A DNA stretch of 7,791 nt from an uncultured Eubacteriales bacterium (GCA_934489895.1 CAKSST010000030.1:1-7791); one strand, 5' to 3'. Counted from the first letter of the stretch, positions 1 to 5,443 are shown. Notes: a model not told the origin generated them from the sequence alone. Numbers and translations: made by a program.

Positions 1-72
1 AGGTGTTTAAAAACCCGCAGTCTCCAAAAACCCGCAGCTTTCTTAATAAGGATATAGAAACAAATGAATAAT

Positions 73-103
73 AAAAATGCGGATAGTTTTTATCCGCATT
101 TTT
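73..103 (-). terminator. Intrinsic terminator after sigK
   Basis: A perfect 13-bp inverted repeat (73-85 with 91-103, core ATGCGGATA) surrounds a 5-nt loop. It lies 3 bp beyond the sigK stop codon and ends in a T run on the minus strand. The stem is flanked by A and T runs on both sides, so it may also stop plus-strand transcription. Confidence 0.8.
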
Positions 104-106
104 TTA

Positions 107-790
107 TTATTCAAGCCCGCATTTTAATTTATGTAAAGCCTTTTTTTCAATACGGCTTACATAAGAGCGGGATATTTTTAATTTTTGTGCAACCTCTCTT
201 TGCGTTTGCTCGTTATGACCGTCTATACCGTAGCGCATACAGATAATAAGATATTCTCTTGGGGTAAGTGTCCGCTTAATAATTTTTTGCAGCTTTTCCA
301 GTTTAATTTTGGTATCAAGATTTCCGGGAATATCTTCATCGTAGGAGATAATATCGGCAAGGGTTAAAGAGTTGCCGTCGCTGTCGGTATCAATGGGGTC
401 GCCTATAAAAACATCTTGAGACCGCTTTTTAAGGTTGCGAAAATACATCAGTATTTCGTTTTCAATACAACGTGAAGCGTAGGTTGAAAGACGTATGCTT
501 TTTTCTGCATTAAAGGTTGAAACGGCTTTTATAAGTCCAATAGTACCAATGGAGATTAAATCGTCCTGATTGCAAAGACCGTTGTTGTATTTTTTTGCAA
601 TGTGCGCTACAAGACGTAAATTATGCTCAATAAGCTTGTCGCGTGCCGCCATATCACCCTGTGCAAATTTCTTTAGGGCTTCGGCTTCCTGCTTGGCGGA
701 AAGCGAAGGGGGAAAGCAGCCGCTGTGCGCCACATGCAGTGCCATATAAACCATGTTGGATAAAATGGCAAGTATTGTTGAAAAAATCAT
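107..790 (-). CDS. sigK: RNA polymerase sporulation sigma factor sigma-K (pro-sigma-K form)
   Basis: A sigma-70 family factor of 227 aa that in spore formers directs late mother-cell transcription (coat and cortex genes, spore maturation). Region 2 covers about residues 48-118 with the family blocks KLIEHNLRLVAHI, DLISIGTIGLIKA and YASRCIENEIL. Region 4 covers about 170-222 and ends in the helix-turn-helix block TQREVAQKLKISRSYVSRIE. Residues 1-20 are hydrophobic and are followed by FPPSLS at 26-31, matching the pro-sequence layout of Bacillus pro-sigma-K (FPQPLS after the cleavage site). The product is therefore probably an inactive membrane-associated precursor cut near residues 20-22 by a SpoIVFB-type protease. 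The start at 790 is preceded by GGGTGAT at 794-800. The reading frame is continuous, with no skin-type interruption. Sigma-E is the nearest alternative, but the N-terminus and the region 2 wording favour sigma-K. Confidence 0.93.
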   Translation of the reverse strand: MIFSTILAILSNMVYMALHVAHSGCFPPSLSAKQEAEALKKFAQGDMAARDKLIEHNLRLVAHIAKKYNNGLCNQDDLISIGTIGLIKAVSTFNAEKSIRLSTYASRCIENEILMYFRNLKKRSQDVFIGDPIDTDSDGNSLTLADIISYDEDIPGNLDTKIKLEKLQKIIKRTLTPREYLIICMRYGIDGHNEQTQREVAQKLKISRSYVSRIEKKALHKLKCGLE

Positions 791-806
791 ATTATCACCC
801 GTAAAA

Positions 807-835
807 TATTTATGCTTTTGCGCGCTTGTCTTATG
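807..835 (-). promoter_or_regulatory. Possible sigma-E-like promoter for sigK
   Basis: On the minus strand CATAAATA (807-814) resembles the sigma-E -10 box CATACAAT, with CATAAGA (829-835) 14 bp upstream as a weak -35. Mother-cell expression of sigK is expected to use sigma-E. The predicted start would lie almost on the ribosome site, so this is tentative. Confidence 0.25.
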
Positions 836-854
836 TGATATAAGTGTGTATAAT
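826..854 (+). promoter_or_regulatory. Sigma-A-type promoter for the C39-like gene
   Basis: TTGTCT (826-831), a 17-bp spacer and a perfect TATAAT (849-854) lie just ahead of the plus-strand gene. Transcription would begin near 861, giving a very short leader with GAGGTG at its 5' end. The box overlaps the proposed minus-strand sigK promoter, so the two directions may compete. Confidence 0.6.
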
Positions 855-872
855 ATTTAAGAGGTGATAAAA

Positions 873-1244
873 ATGCCGCTTGTAGAAAAGCCAATATATA
901 TTCACGAGCCGACACCCCTTCAATGCGGGCAGGCGGTGCTTGCAATGCTGTGCGGCAAAACGGTTGAAGAGATTGTGAAAATTGTGGGCACAGAGAGGGA
1001 GACGGCCCTTAAGGATATGAAGCAGGCATTAGCAGCACTTGACATACGCTTTTCTGATAAAAAGTGCGAGGTGCGCAACAAAGAGCAACTGCCGTCCGTT
1101 TGTATTTTAAGCCTTGAAACACCTCGCTGCTGGCATTGGTCCTTATACTTTGATGGTATATTTTATGACCCCGAGCACGGTGTTATGGATGATTTTTGCG
1201 AGTCAAAACGTCGATATTTTTGGGAAATTTATAAAACATATTGA
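873..1244 (+). CDS. Small papain-like (C39-type) cysteine peptidase or peptidase-like protein
   Basis: A protein of 123 aa with no signal peptide or membrane segment. It has the layout of a minimal C39-like peptidase domain: LQCGQAVLAML (residues 16-26) supplies candidate catalytic Cys18 with Gln17 before it, and HWSLYFDGIFYDPEHG (88-103) supplies candidate His88 and Asp99. Bacteriocin-processing C39 domains show the same Cys, His, Asp-Pro order, but here there is no ABC transporter domain attached. The ATG at 873 is chosen because GAGGTG (861-866) lies 6 nt upstream; the in-frame GTG at 864 is part of that ribosome site. The gene is divergent from sigK and sits 195 bp ahead of folT, which has its own riboswitch. 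The substrate is unknown, and it could be a catalytically inactive relative or a sporulation-linked protease. Confidence 0.65.
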   Translation: MPLVEKPIYIHEPTPLQCGQAVLAMLCGKTVEEIVKIVGTERETALKDMKQALAALDIRFSDKKCEVRNKEQLPSVCILSLETPRCWHWSLYFDGIFYDPEHGVMDDFCESKRRYFWEIYKTY

Positions 1245-1268
1245 AATATTAGAAAAAAGTGGTAGTAT
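1241..1268 (+). promoter_or_regulatory. Possible sigma-A promoter for the folT leader
   Basis: TTGAAA (1241-1246), a 16-bp spacer and TAGTAT (1263-1268) would start RNA close to 1275, at the first base of the riboswitch. The -35 box overlaps the stop codon of the preceding gene. The -10 box is a poor match. Confidence 0.4.
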
Positions 1269-1277
1269 TAGTATATA

Positions 1278-1369
1278 GGCAGAGTAGAAACAAATATTAA
1301 AGTTTGTGAGAACGGGGAGTTGTCTCGCAAAGTAAGGCATAAGCAGTATTTGTTTCGCATCCCGCTGCC
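1278..1369 (+). promoter_or_regulatory. Tetrahydrofolate (THF) riboswitch aptamer
   Basis: The aptamer matches the folT-associated THF riboswitch. P1 pairs GGCAG (1278-1282) with CTGCC (1365-1369). The conserved GAGTAG follows at 1282-1287. P2 pairs AAACAAAT (1288-1295) with ATTTGTTT (1348-1355), and P3 pairs TTTGTGAG (1303-1310) with CTCGCAAA (1324-1331), including one G-U pair valid only on this strand. The conserved GCATCCC block is at 1357-1363. It lies directly ahead of a FolT-type gene, the usual partner. Known members bind reduced folates and lower expression of folate uptake or synthesis. Confidence 0.88.
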
Positions 1370-1426
1370 GCATGTGGTTTTGGAAATTTATTATCCTTTC
1401 ATGCGGCATGTGCCGTTATTGAAAGG
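1366..1426 (+). promoter_or_regulatory. Riboswitch expression platform: ribosome-site sequestering hairpin with competing anti-sequester
   Basis: CCTTTC (1395-1400) can pair with GAAAGG (1421-1426), burying the folT ribosome site GAAAGGAG, and CGGC (1404-1407) with GCCG (1412-1415) strengthens that hairpin. TGCCGCATG (1366-1374) can instead pair with CATGCGGCA (1400-1408), which opens it. Bases 1366-1369 also belong to aptamer helix P1. The three pairings are mutually exclusive, giving a translational OFF switch when ligand holds P1. No intrinsic terminator is seen here. Confidence 0.7.
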
Positions 1427-1439
1427 AGTTTTTTATTTT

Positions 1440-1991
1440 ATGTTTAACAACCAATCAAAAACAAAAGACAAAATTTTTGAGCTTGTGCTTTTTGCAATAA
1501 TGCTTGGGGCTGAGATTGTTCTTTCCCGTTTTTTTACGGTGTACATTACGCAAAATATAAAAATCAGTTTAGCGTTTATTCCGCTTGCAATAGCTTGCCG
1601 TCGCAATATTGCGGGCGGTGTGGCGGTAGGCGTGCTGGGAGACATCATAGGCGCTCTGCTTTTCCCCGTCGGTCCGTATTTTTACGGCTTTACGCTTACG
1701 GCTGCAGTAAACGCGGTTATATTCAGCCTTGTAATGCAAGGAGATATTAAGGGCAAAAAAGGCTTTGCAAAAGCAACTGTGGCATCAGTTATTCAGCAGC
1801 TTATAGGCGGCGTTATATTAAATACGGTTTGGCTGTGTTATTTATACGGCGGCCCCATAAAAGTGGTTGCAATATCACGTCTTATAATGGCGGCAATAAT
1901 GATTCCCGTGCAGACTTTGCTGCTTTCTCCCACACTCAGAATTGTTGATAAAACTATAGACACATATAATCAAAACAAACAAGCAAATTAA
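1440..1991 (+). CDS. folT: Folate ECF transporter S component FolT
   Basis: An integral membrane protein of 183 aa that binds folate and docks with the shared energy-coupling module (EcfA, EcfA', EcfT, encoded elsewhere) for uptake. About six hydrophobic segments are seen, and the FolT signature is clear at residues 47-88: FIPLAIA, then GDIIGALLFPVGPYFYGFTLTA. The ATG at 1440 is preceded by GAAAGGAG (1421-1428), the site covered by the riboswitch hairpin. The frame is open further upstream, but that part encodes the riboswitch and is not translated. The gene stands alone with its own leader and terminator. The folate assignment rests on both the motif and the THF riboswitch. Confidence 0.92.
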   Translation: MFNNQSKTKDKIFELVLFAIMLGAEIVLSRFFTVYITQNIKISLAFIPLAIACRRNIAGGVAVGVLGDIIGALLFPVGPYFYGFTLTAAVNAVIFSLVMQGDIKGKKGFAKATVASVIQQLIGGVILNTVWLCYLYGGPIKVVAISRLIMAAIMIPVQTLLLSPTLRIVDKTIDTYNQNKQAN

Positions 1992-2019
1992 TATACAAAA
2001 TAAAAACGCAAGTTTTATT

Positions 2020-2065
2020 ATATGCACCTTCAAAAGTCAGGCGCTTTTGAAGGTGCATATTTTTA
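2020..2065 (+). terminator. Intrinsic terminator after folT
   Basis: A perfect 17-bp inverted repeat (2020-2036 with 2044-2060, arm ATATGCACCTTCAAAAG) with a 7-nt loop is followed by TTTTATT. It lies 29 bp after the folT stop. The A/T run at the far end could also stop minus-strand transcripts. Confidence 0.9.
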
Positions 2066-2135
2066 TTGCAAAAAAGAGGCCGCCCGCCGAAAGTTTGAAA
2101 TGCCTGAAGAAATTTAGCAACAAAAAACCAAACGC

Positions 2136-2225
2136 TTAGAATAAAGACAGCAAAGCAAAAAGAAAAAGCAGCAATAGGCAAAGAATAACGGTAAAGATAT
2201 CCGTTAAAAGTGCTATTGCTGCCAT
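2136..2225 (-). CDS. Possible 29-aa hydrophobic peptide
   Basis: A 29-codon reading frame starting ATG at 2225 encodes MAAIALLTDIF, then an almost unbroken Val/Ile/Leu/Phe stretch that could form one membrane helix. AAGGTAA lies about 7 nt upstream of the ATG. It is downstream of the folded RNA candidate on the same strand, and the folT terminator could also end its transcript. It resembles the general form of small membrane peptides, including type I toxins, but no family is recognised and the composition could be chance. Confidence 0.25.
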   Translation of the reverse strand: MAAIALLTDIFTVILCLLLLFLFALLSLF

Positions 2226-2236
2226 CCGGATTACCT

Positions 2237-2283
2237 TAAAAGCACATTTTATTAGTAATAACAGCTAATAAAATCTGCTTTTA
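2237..2283. repeat. Long inverted repeat (hairpin), 19-bp arms with one mismatch
   Basis: TTAAAAGCACATTTTATTAG (2236-2255) is followed by a 9-nt spacer and its near-perfect complement at 2265-2283. Arms 2237-2255 and 2265-2283 pair except for 2245/2275. ATCTGCT (2273-2279) can alternatively pair with AGCAGAT (2297-2303), so two folds compete. It lies at the 3' side of the minus-strand RNA candidate and may help end it. Confidence 0.6.
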
Positions 2284-2309
2284 TTAACAAGGTCTTAGCA
2301 GATATCTCT

Positions 2310-2497
2310 TAAAAAGGGTTACGCTCATCTGTTAATCTGTTTCGGTTCGCTCCTCGCATAACTTGACGTTATACTATAAAGTCCGAGCACTTTGAAATAC
2401 TGTATATAGGCTGACGCACCTTTTCTCGATACGGTAACCAAAGCCGCCTTCCTCACTGTTTTCAGCGAAAAAGACGGCGGGTAGAAATTTTCGTAGT
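2310..2497 (-). ncRNA. Structured RNA candidate on the minus strand (possibly raiA-motif-like)
   Basis: No convincing protein frame lies here, but the minus-strand RNA folds well. A 16-bp hairpin with an AAAA loop (2443-2458 with 2463-2478) is unbroken only if several G-U pairs are allowed, and these become A-C mismatches on the plus strand, so the RNA sense is minus. GGTTAC/GTAACC pairing (2434-2439 with 2317-2322) closes a domain. Inside it, 2402-2406 pairs with 2370-2374 and 2378-2382 with 2389-2393. A promoter is placed correctly at 2502-2530. An open frame across it (reading ITSSYARSEPKQ) looks like the spurious translation of a conserved RNA. The raiA motif of Firmicutes (about 200 nt) is my best guess for the family, from length and style only. 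Confidence 0.5.
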
Positions 2498-2501
2498 TTT
2501 G

Positions 2502-2530
2502 TGTATAATAAAAAATCAAAAGAAAGACAA
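2502..2530 (-). promoter_or_regulatory. Promoter for the minus-strand RNA
   Basis: On the minus strand TTGTCT (2525-2530) and TATACA (2502-2507) are separated by 17 bp, placing the start near 2495, immediately before the large hairpin. The -10 box matches four of six consensus bases. Confidence 0.45.
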
Positions 2531-2538
2531 ATCGGAAG

Positions 2539-2568
2539 TTGGCACATAGACAGGATTGTCTATATAAA
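2539..2568 (+). promoter_or_regulatory. Divergent plus-strand promoter with embedded palindrome
   Basis: TTGGCA (2539-2544) is followed by TATAAA (2563-2568) at 18 bp, or TATATA (2561-2566) at 16 bp. A perfect 7-bp inverted repeat, ATAGACA-4-TGTCTAT (2546-2563), lies between the boxes, where a repressor would block access. The minus-strand promoter begins 9 bp to the left, so one protein could govern both. Confidence 0.45.
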
Positions 2569-2574
2569 GAAAAC

Positions 2575-2704
2575 GACATTAGGTTGTGTTATGAAATCCC
2601 CGGCTGTGCCGTAAAAAGTGTTGGACAACTGTCAGACAATAACCCTCGAATGACGCAGGTTTACAAGGGCAGGCAGATGTTTTTGCTTCCTGCCTGATTT
2701 TTTT
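2575..2704 (+). ncRNA. Candidate small RNA of about 130 nt
   Basis: A plus-strand transcript is suggested by the promoter at 2539-2568 and a terminator at 2670-2704. The body has a small CGGC/GCCG hairpin near 2601-2612 and no frame longer than a few codons (an ATG at 2591 runs for only seven). It converges on the 3' end of hcp and could affect its message. No RNA family is recognised. Confidence 0.35.
2670..2704 (+). terminator. Intrinsic terminator, plus strand
   Basis: CAGGCAG (2670-2676) pairs with CTGCCTG (2690-2696) across a 13-nt loop, followed by A and seven T. The T run is only on the plus strand, so it ends the small RNA and does not serve hcp, which has no clear terminator of its own. 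Confidence 0.7.
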
Positions 2705-2719
2705 ACTATCCGCATTTAA

Positions 2720-4294
2720 TTACTTTCTGCCTAAAATTGCGTCCATATCCTGTTCCGGTGCAGTAATGGGTCGCAATCCATAGGTGTCAACCAAGACCTT
2801 AACAACGGTTTCTGATAAAAACGCAGGCATAGTAGGACCAAGATACATATTCTTAATTCCTAATGAAAGCAAGGTCAATAGAATACAAACTGCCTTTTGC
2901 TCGTACCAGGAAAGTACCAAGGTCAACGGCAGATCATTGACTGTACAATTGAATGCATCTGCCAGAGCGAGAGCTACTTTGATTGCGCTGTATGCGTCAT
3001 TACACTGTCCCATGTCTAAAATGCGCGGCAGACCGCCAACTTCGCCTAAATCTAAATCGTTAAAGCGGTATTTTCCACAGGCAAGAGTCAGAACCAATGT
3101 ATCCATCGGCGTTTGCTTTACAAATTCGGTGTAATAATTTCGACCCGGATGCGCACCGTCACAGCCGCCAACAAGAAAAATGTGCTTGATCGCACCCTCT
3201 TTAATCGCACTGATCACCTTGTCTGCGTTAGCAAGGACAGTACCATGTGCAAAGCCTGTGGTAAGCATGTGTCCGCCATTGATGCCACTCATGCTGCGGT
3301 CGTGCTCATAGCCACCCAGAGTTAGCGCTTGTTCAATTAGCGGGGTGAAATCTTTGTTGCCGTATTCATCGGCTGTGATGTGAGTTAAACCCTCATAACC
3401 TACCACTGAGGTAGTATATATTCGATCCTGATAACTCGGGCGCTGAGACATCAGGCAATTTGTCGTAAACAGCACAGGAGCAGGAATGTTTTCAAATTCC
3501 TTCTGCTGGCTTTGCCATGCTGTGCCGAAATTTCCTGCTAAATGAGAATACTTTTTTAGCTCCGGATAGCCATGTGCCGGGAGCATTTCACCATGGGTAT
3601 AGATATTAATTCCCTTATCTTTTGTTTGTTCCAGCAACTGCGCCAAATCCTTCAGATCGTGGCCGGATATCACAATAAACGGTCCGGCTTTAATGTCGGT
3701 GTTGACACGTGTAGGAACCGGAGTTCCAAAGGACTCGGTATTGGCTCTGTCCAGCATCTCCATACATTTCAGATTAACCATGCCGAATTCCATGATGAGA
3801 GCCAGCCATTCTTCCACCGAGTGCTCTTGATTTACCGCACAGAGACCTTTGTAAAACCAGCCGGTTACGTCCTCGTCCTCATATCCCAGGTTCATACTAT
3901 GGTGGGCATAAGCCGCCATTCCTTTCATTCCGAAGAGCAGCGTTGAGCGAAGGGATACAATGTCGGTTTCTCCTTTCCATAATTTCACGACAGGGCACTC
4001 CTGAGATCCACCAAGCTTTTCCCGTTCGGAGATGACACGGCCGATGAATTTGCTAAGGGAAATGTTATCAAAATTGACATTGGTCAGCGTAGTAAACAGA
4101 CCGTCCATCAAAAGCCGGTCAGCTGTTTTGGTACGGTTGCCGCTTGCCGTGGCGGCTTCTGCCAGACAAATTAATTCACAAACAAGTTCATCCTGTAAGT
4201 TGGCGGTTTCCGGCTGTTTGCCACAGACACCGGTACGAGTGCACCCCTTGTTTCCCGCAGTTTGCTGGCATTGAAAACAAAACATTTCAGACAT
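2720..4294 (-). CDS. hcp: Hybrid cluster protein (hydroxylamine reductase / NO-stress enzyme)
   Basis: A cytoplasmic Fe-S enzyme of 524 aa. Family members reduce hydroxylamine to ammonia in vitro and act as nitric oxide reductases in vivo. The N-terminal cluster ligands are Cys6, Cys9, Cys18 and Cys24 (C-x2-C-x8-C-x5-C), the spacing of strict anaerobes. All hybrid-cluster ligands can be found in order: His212 (ISGHDL), Glu236 (HGEMLPAHG), Cys280 (TTNC), Cys378 (GGCDG), Cys406 (LACGKYRFN), Cys431 (GQCNDAYSA) and Glu465 (WYEQK). The protein is full length with no missing ligand. The start at 4294 has AGGAGGT (4302-4308) upstream. It lies 60 bp after the ferredoxin gene on the same strand, so electrons may come from that ferredoxin. 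A weak extra promoter (TTGCTT-17-TATTAT, 4315-4343) may lie in the gap. Confidence 0.96.
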   Translation of the reverse strand: MSEMFCFQCQQTAGNKGCTRTGVCGKQPETANLQDELVCELICLAEAATASGNRTKTADRLLMDGLFTTLTNVNFDNISLSKFIGRVISEREKLGGSQECPVVKLWKGETDIVSLRSTLLFGMKGMAAYAHHSMNLGYEDEDVTGWFYKGLCAVNQEHSVEEWLALIMEFGMVNLKCMEMLDRANTESFGTPVPTRVNTDIKAGPFIVISGHDLKDLAQLLEQTKDKGINIYTHGEMLPAHGYPELKKYSHLAGNFGTAWQSQQKEFENIPAPVLFTTNCLMSQRPSYQDRIYTTSVVGYEGLTHITADEYGNKDFTPLIEQALTLGGYEHDRSMSGINGGHMLTTGFAHGTVLANADKVISAIKEGAIKHIFLVGGCDGAHPGRNYYTEFVKQTPMDTLVLTLACGKYRFNDLDLGEVGGLPRILDMGQCNDAYSAIKVALALADAFNCTVNDLPLTLVLSWYEQKAVCILLTLLSLGIKNMYLGPTMPAFLSETVVKVLVDTYGLRPITAPEQDMDAILGRK

Positions 4295-4354
4295 TAAAGT
4301 TACCTCCTGTTTTTATAATATTTTGAGTCATTATCGGAAGCAATCTATTACGGA

Positions 4355-4543
4355 TTATTCTTCTGTTCTGATAACCTCAACAGGACAGCTCGCAGTAGCC
4401 TCTTTTACACTATCTTCATCTTCTTTGGACGGAGCGTTGTAGACCTCTGCCAATCCATCCTCTGCAATCCGGAAAACTTCCGGACAGATTTCAGTGCATA
4501 GTCCGCAGCTAATACAGCCGTCACGGTGAATCATCACTTTCAT
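4355..4543 (-). CDS. Small [4Fe-4S] ferredoxin
   Basis: An electron carrier of 62 aa. Cys10, Cys13, Cys16 (C-x2-C-x2-C) and Cys53 (SCPVEVI) are the expected ligands of a single [4Fe-4S] cluster. Cys20 precedes Pro in the usual CP position, but the Cys that would complete a second site or a disulfide with it is absent. Overall the layout matches monocluster ferredoxins such as that of Thermotoga (VxxxxCIxCGxC, then EDGLAEV). GGAGGAGGTG sits just upstream of the ATG, inside the end of the cupin gene. The two genes overlap by 23 bp, which suggests translational coupling. Likely partner: Hcp, encoded next. Confidence 0.93.
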   Translation of the reverse strand: MKVMIHRDGCISCGLCTEICPEVFRIAEDGLAEVYNAPSKEDEDSVKEATASCPVEVIRTEE

Positions 4544-4895
4544 TTCTTACACCTCCTCCGAAAAAAACAATCAACAGCATTTTAGACTGTTTCTCCGCAA
4601 ATACGGCATGTGGCTTTTTTGCCGGCATCACTATCGTGTCATCCGAATTTAAAATATACTCTGTCCCGTCAATGGTTATCTCCCCCATGCCGTCGAGAGC
4701 TGTCACCATTGCATCACCGTCTGATTCGTGCGTACCGATTTCTTCGCCTTTGCCAAAGGCAAACAGTGTTAAGCTTTGGTGTTTACTTTGTGCCAGCGTC
4801 TTTCTTACAATCTGCCCGGGCTGGTACATGACTTCACCTGCGATTGGCCGGACACTTTCATGTGCAATGTTTTTAATAAGGTTTAACATAATCAT
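4521..4895 (-). CDS. Single-domain cupin protein
   Basis: A small beta-barrel protein of 124 aa. Cupin motif 1 is at about 52-72 (GTHESDGDAMVTALDGMGEI) and motif 2 at about 85-98 (DDTIVMPAKKPHAV). His56 and His96 are kept, but the second His of the HxH pair is Glu57, so metal binding may be altered. Families of this type often carry a sensor or a sulfur, iron or NO-related role; the substrate here is unknown. The start at 4895 has AAAGGAA about 5 nt upstream; an alternative ATG lies at 4889. It is the first gene of the cupin-ferredoxin-hcp operon, which points to a role in handling nitrosative or oxidative stress. Confidence 0.85.
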   Translation of the reverse strand: MIMLNLIKNIAHESVRPIAGEVMYQPGQIVRKTLAQSKHQSLTLFAFGKGEEIGTHESDGDAMVTALDGMGEITIDGTEYILNSDDTIVMPAKKPHAVFAEKQSKMLLIVFFGGGVRNESDDSP

Positions 4896-4914
4896 TTTTT
4901 CCTTTTCATTCGGT

Positions 4915-4923
4915 GTTATACCA
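4915..4923 (-). promoter_or_regulatory. Possible extended -10 promoter of the cupin-ferredoxin-hcp operon
   Basis: On the minus strand TGG-TATAAC (4923 to 4915) has a TGn extension and a five-of-six -10 box. The start would be near 4908, giving a 13-nt leader with the cupin ribosome site. No good -35 is present at 17 bp, which would suit an activator-dependent or extended -10 promoter. Confidence 0.35.
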
Positions 4924-5077
4924 ATTATGAGAATAAAGCCGATTATTTTAAATTTGTATTTTTCAAAGTTAAAATAGGTTCAAAAAAACACACCCCTCAA
5001 TTGTAAGGAACGGGATAGGGCAAAAGCCAGGGTAAAATCGCAAAAAATTGAAAAAAGTTAAAGTTGTGAAAATAGCA
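4924..5077. other. Spacer with no recognised gene
   Basis: AT-rich sequence upstream of the cupin operon. TTCAAA occurs at 4956-4961 and 4979-4984 and could belong to a regulator site, but no clear palindrome is seen. A TTG-started frame across 5048-5245 lacks a ribosome site and is rejected as a gene. Confidence 0.4.
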
Positions 5078-5118
5078 CAAAAAAGAACCGTTGGACTTCA
5101 GTTTGAAGCAATGGTTCT
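5078..5118 (-). terminator. Intrinsic terminator, minus strand
   Basis: Arms 5084-5100 and 5104-5118 pair (ten pairs, a 2-nt bulge, then five pairs, 3-nt loop). On the minus strand the stem (with one A-C mismatch there) is followed by TTTTTTG. It would end a short transcript coming from about 5230 and shield the cupin operon upstream region. Confidence 0.6.
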
Positions 5119-5160
5119 GTGGCGTGATGCAATAGATATATTACATCTCATTTTTTGTTT

Positions 5161-5211
5161 TCATTTGAGAAAGACCGGTCCTGAAATGACAGAAAATGAT
5201 TGTATTAACAT
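5161..5211 (-). CDS. Possible 16-codon ORF with a strong ribosome site
   Basis: AGGAGGG (5219-5225) lies 7 nt before ATG at 5211 on the minus strand, followed by 16 codons beginning MLIQSFSVIS and a TGA stop. The terminator at 5078-5118 lies downstream. It might be a leader peptide, a microprotein, or the broken start of a lost gene. The strong ribosome site is the only real support. Confidence 0.25.
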   Translation of the reverse strand: MLIQSFSVISGPVFLK

Positions 5212-5230
5212 TATAACACCCTCCTATAAA

Positions 5231-5397
5231 ATTAGCAGAATTTGATAGAGGCTGAAACACGAAATTATCATAAGGTCTTTCATTAGCTGAGAGGGTGTTT
5301 TCCAGTTAATTTTTATTAGCTGAATTTTTCTTATGATCTTTTTATCCGATTCACGGATCGTTGCCGGATGTTATTGGCTGAGAGGGCTCCGGCTAAT
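5231..5397. repeat. Left arm-site cluster of attachment module A
   Basis: Hexamers of the ATTAGC/GCTAAT family lie at 5231, 5282, 5305 (GTTAAT), 5315, 5373 (ATTGGC) and 5392 (GCTAAT). The trio 5282/5305/5315 has the same internal steps (+23, +33) as 7215/7238/7248. The last two lie 163 and 144 bp from the end of tRNA half A (5536), exactly as in module B. Two copies carry the extension TGAGAGGG (5282-5295, 5373-5386). Small hairpins lie between them (ATCCG/CGGAT 5344-5358; GCCGGA/TCCGGC 5363-5393). Best read as arm-type binding sites of a tyrosine recombinase or its directionality factor. Confidence 0.65.
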
Positions 5398-5443
5398 AAA
5401 AAATGTGCGATTTTGCGGATTTTGTGGAGTGCTCTGAGAAAAC

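Noticed and set aside
9..37. Direct repeat AAAAACCCGCAG at 9-20 and 26-37
   Set aside because: Only two copies at a 17-bp step at the window edge, with no gene or structure to attach them to.
864..872. GTG start for the C39-like gene
   Set aside because: The GTG is part of the GAGGTG ribosome site that serves the ATG at 873.
2246..2303. A third attachment site, because ATTAGT and GCTAAT occur at 2251 and 2264
   Set aside because: There is no CCTTAGGAG core 103 bp away, no tRNA half, and the other offsets do not match; the hexamers are part of one long hairpin.
2325..2579. 84-aa minus-strand frame
   Set aside because: It lacks a ribosome site, and it covers a well-paired RNA and that RNA's promoter.
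75..2717. 13-nt inverted match AAATGCGGATAGT (75-87 and 2705-2717)
   Set aside because: About one such 13-mer match is expected by chance in a window of this size, and no further similarity surrounds it.
5048..5245. 65-aa plus-strand frame starting TTG
   Set aside because: It has no ribosome site, runs across a minus-strand terminator and antisense to a better supported short ORF, and matches no known family.
5282..5400. CTGAGAGGG blocks resembling the CTGAGA box of TPP riboswitches
   Set aside because: The rest of the aptamer (ACC plus GAACCTGATCTGG-type block) is missing, and there is no thiamine gene downstream. The words are explained by the hexamer repeats.
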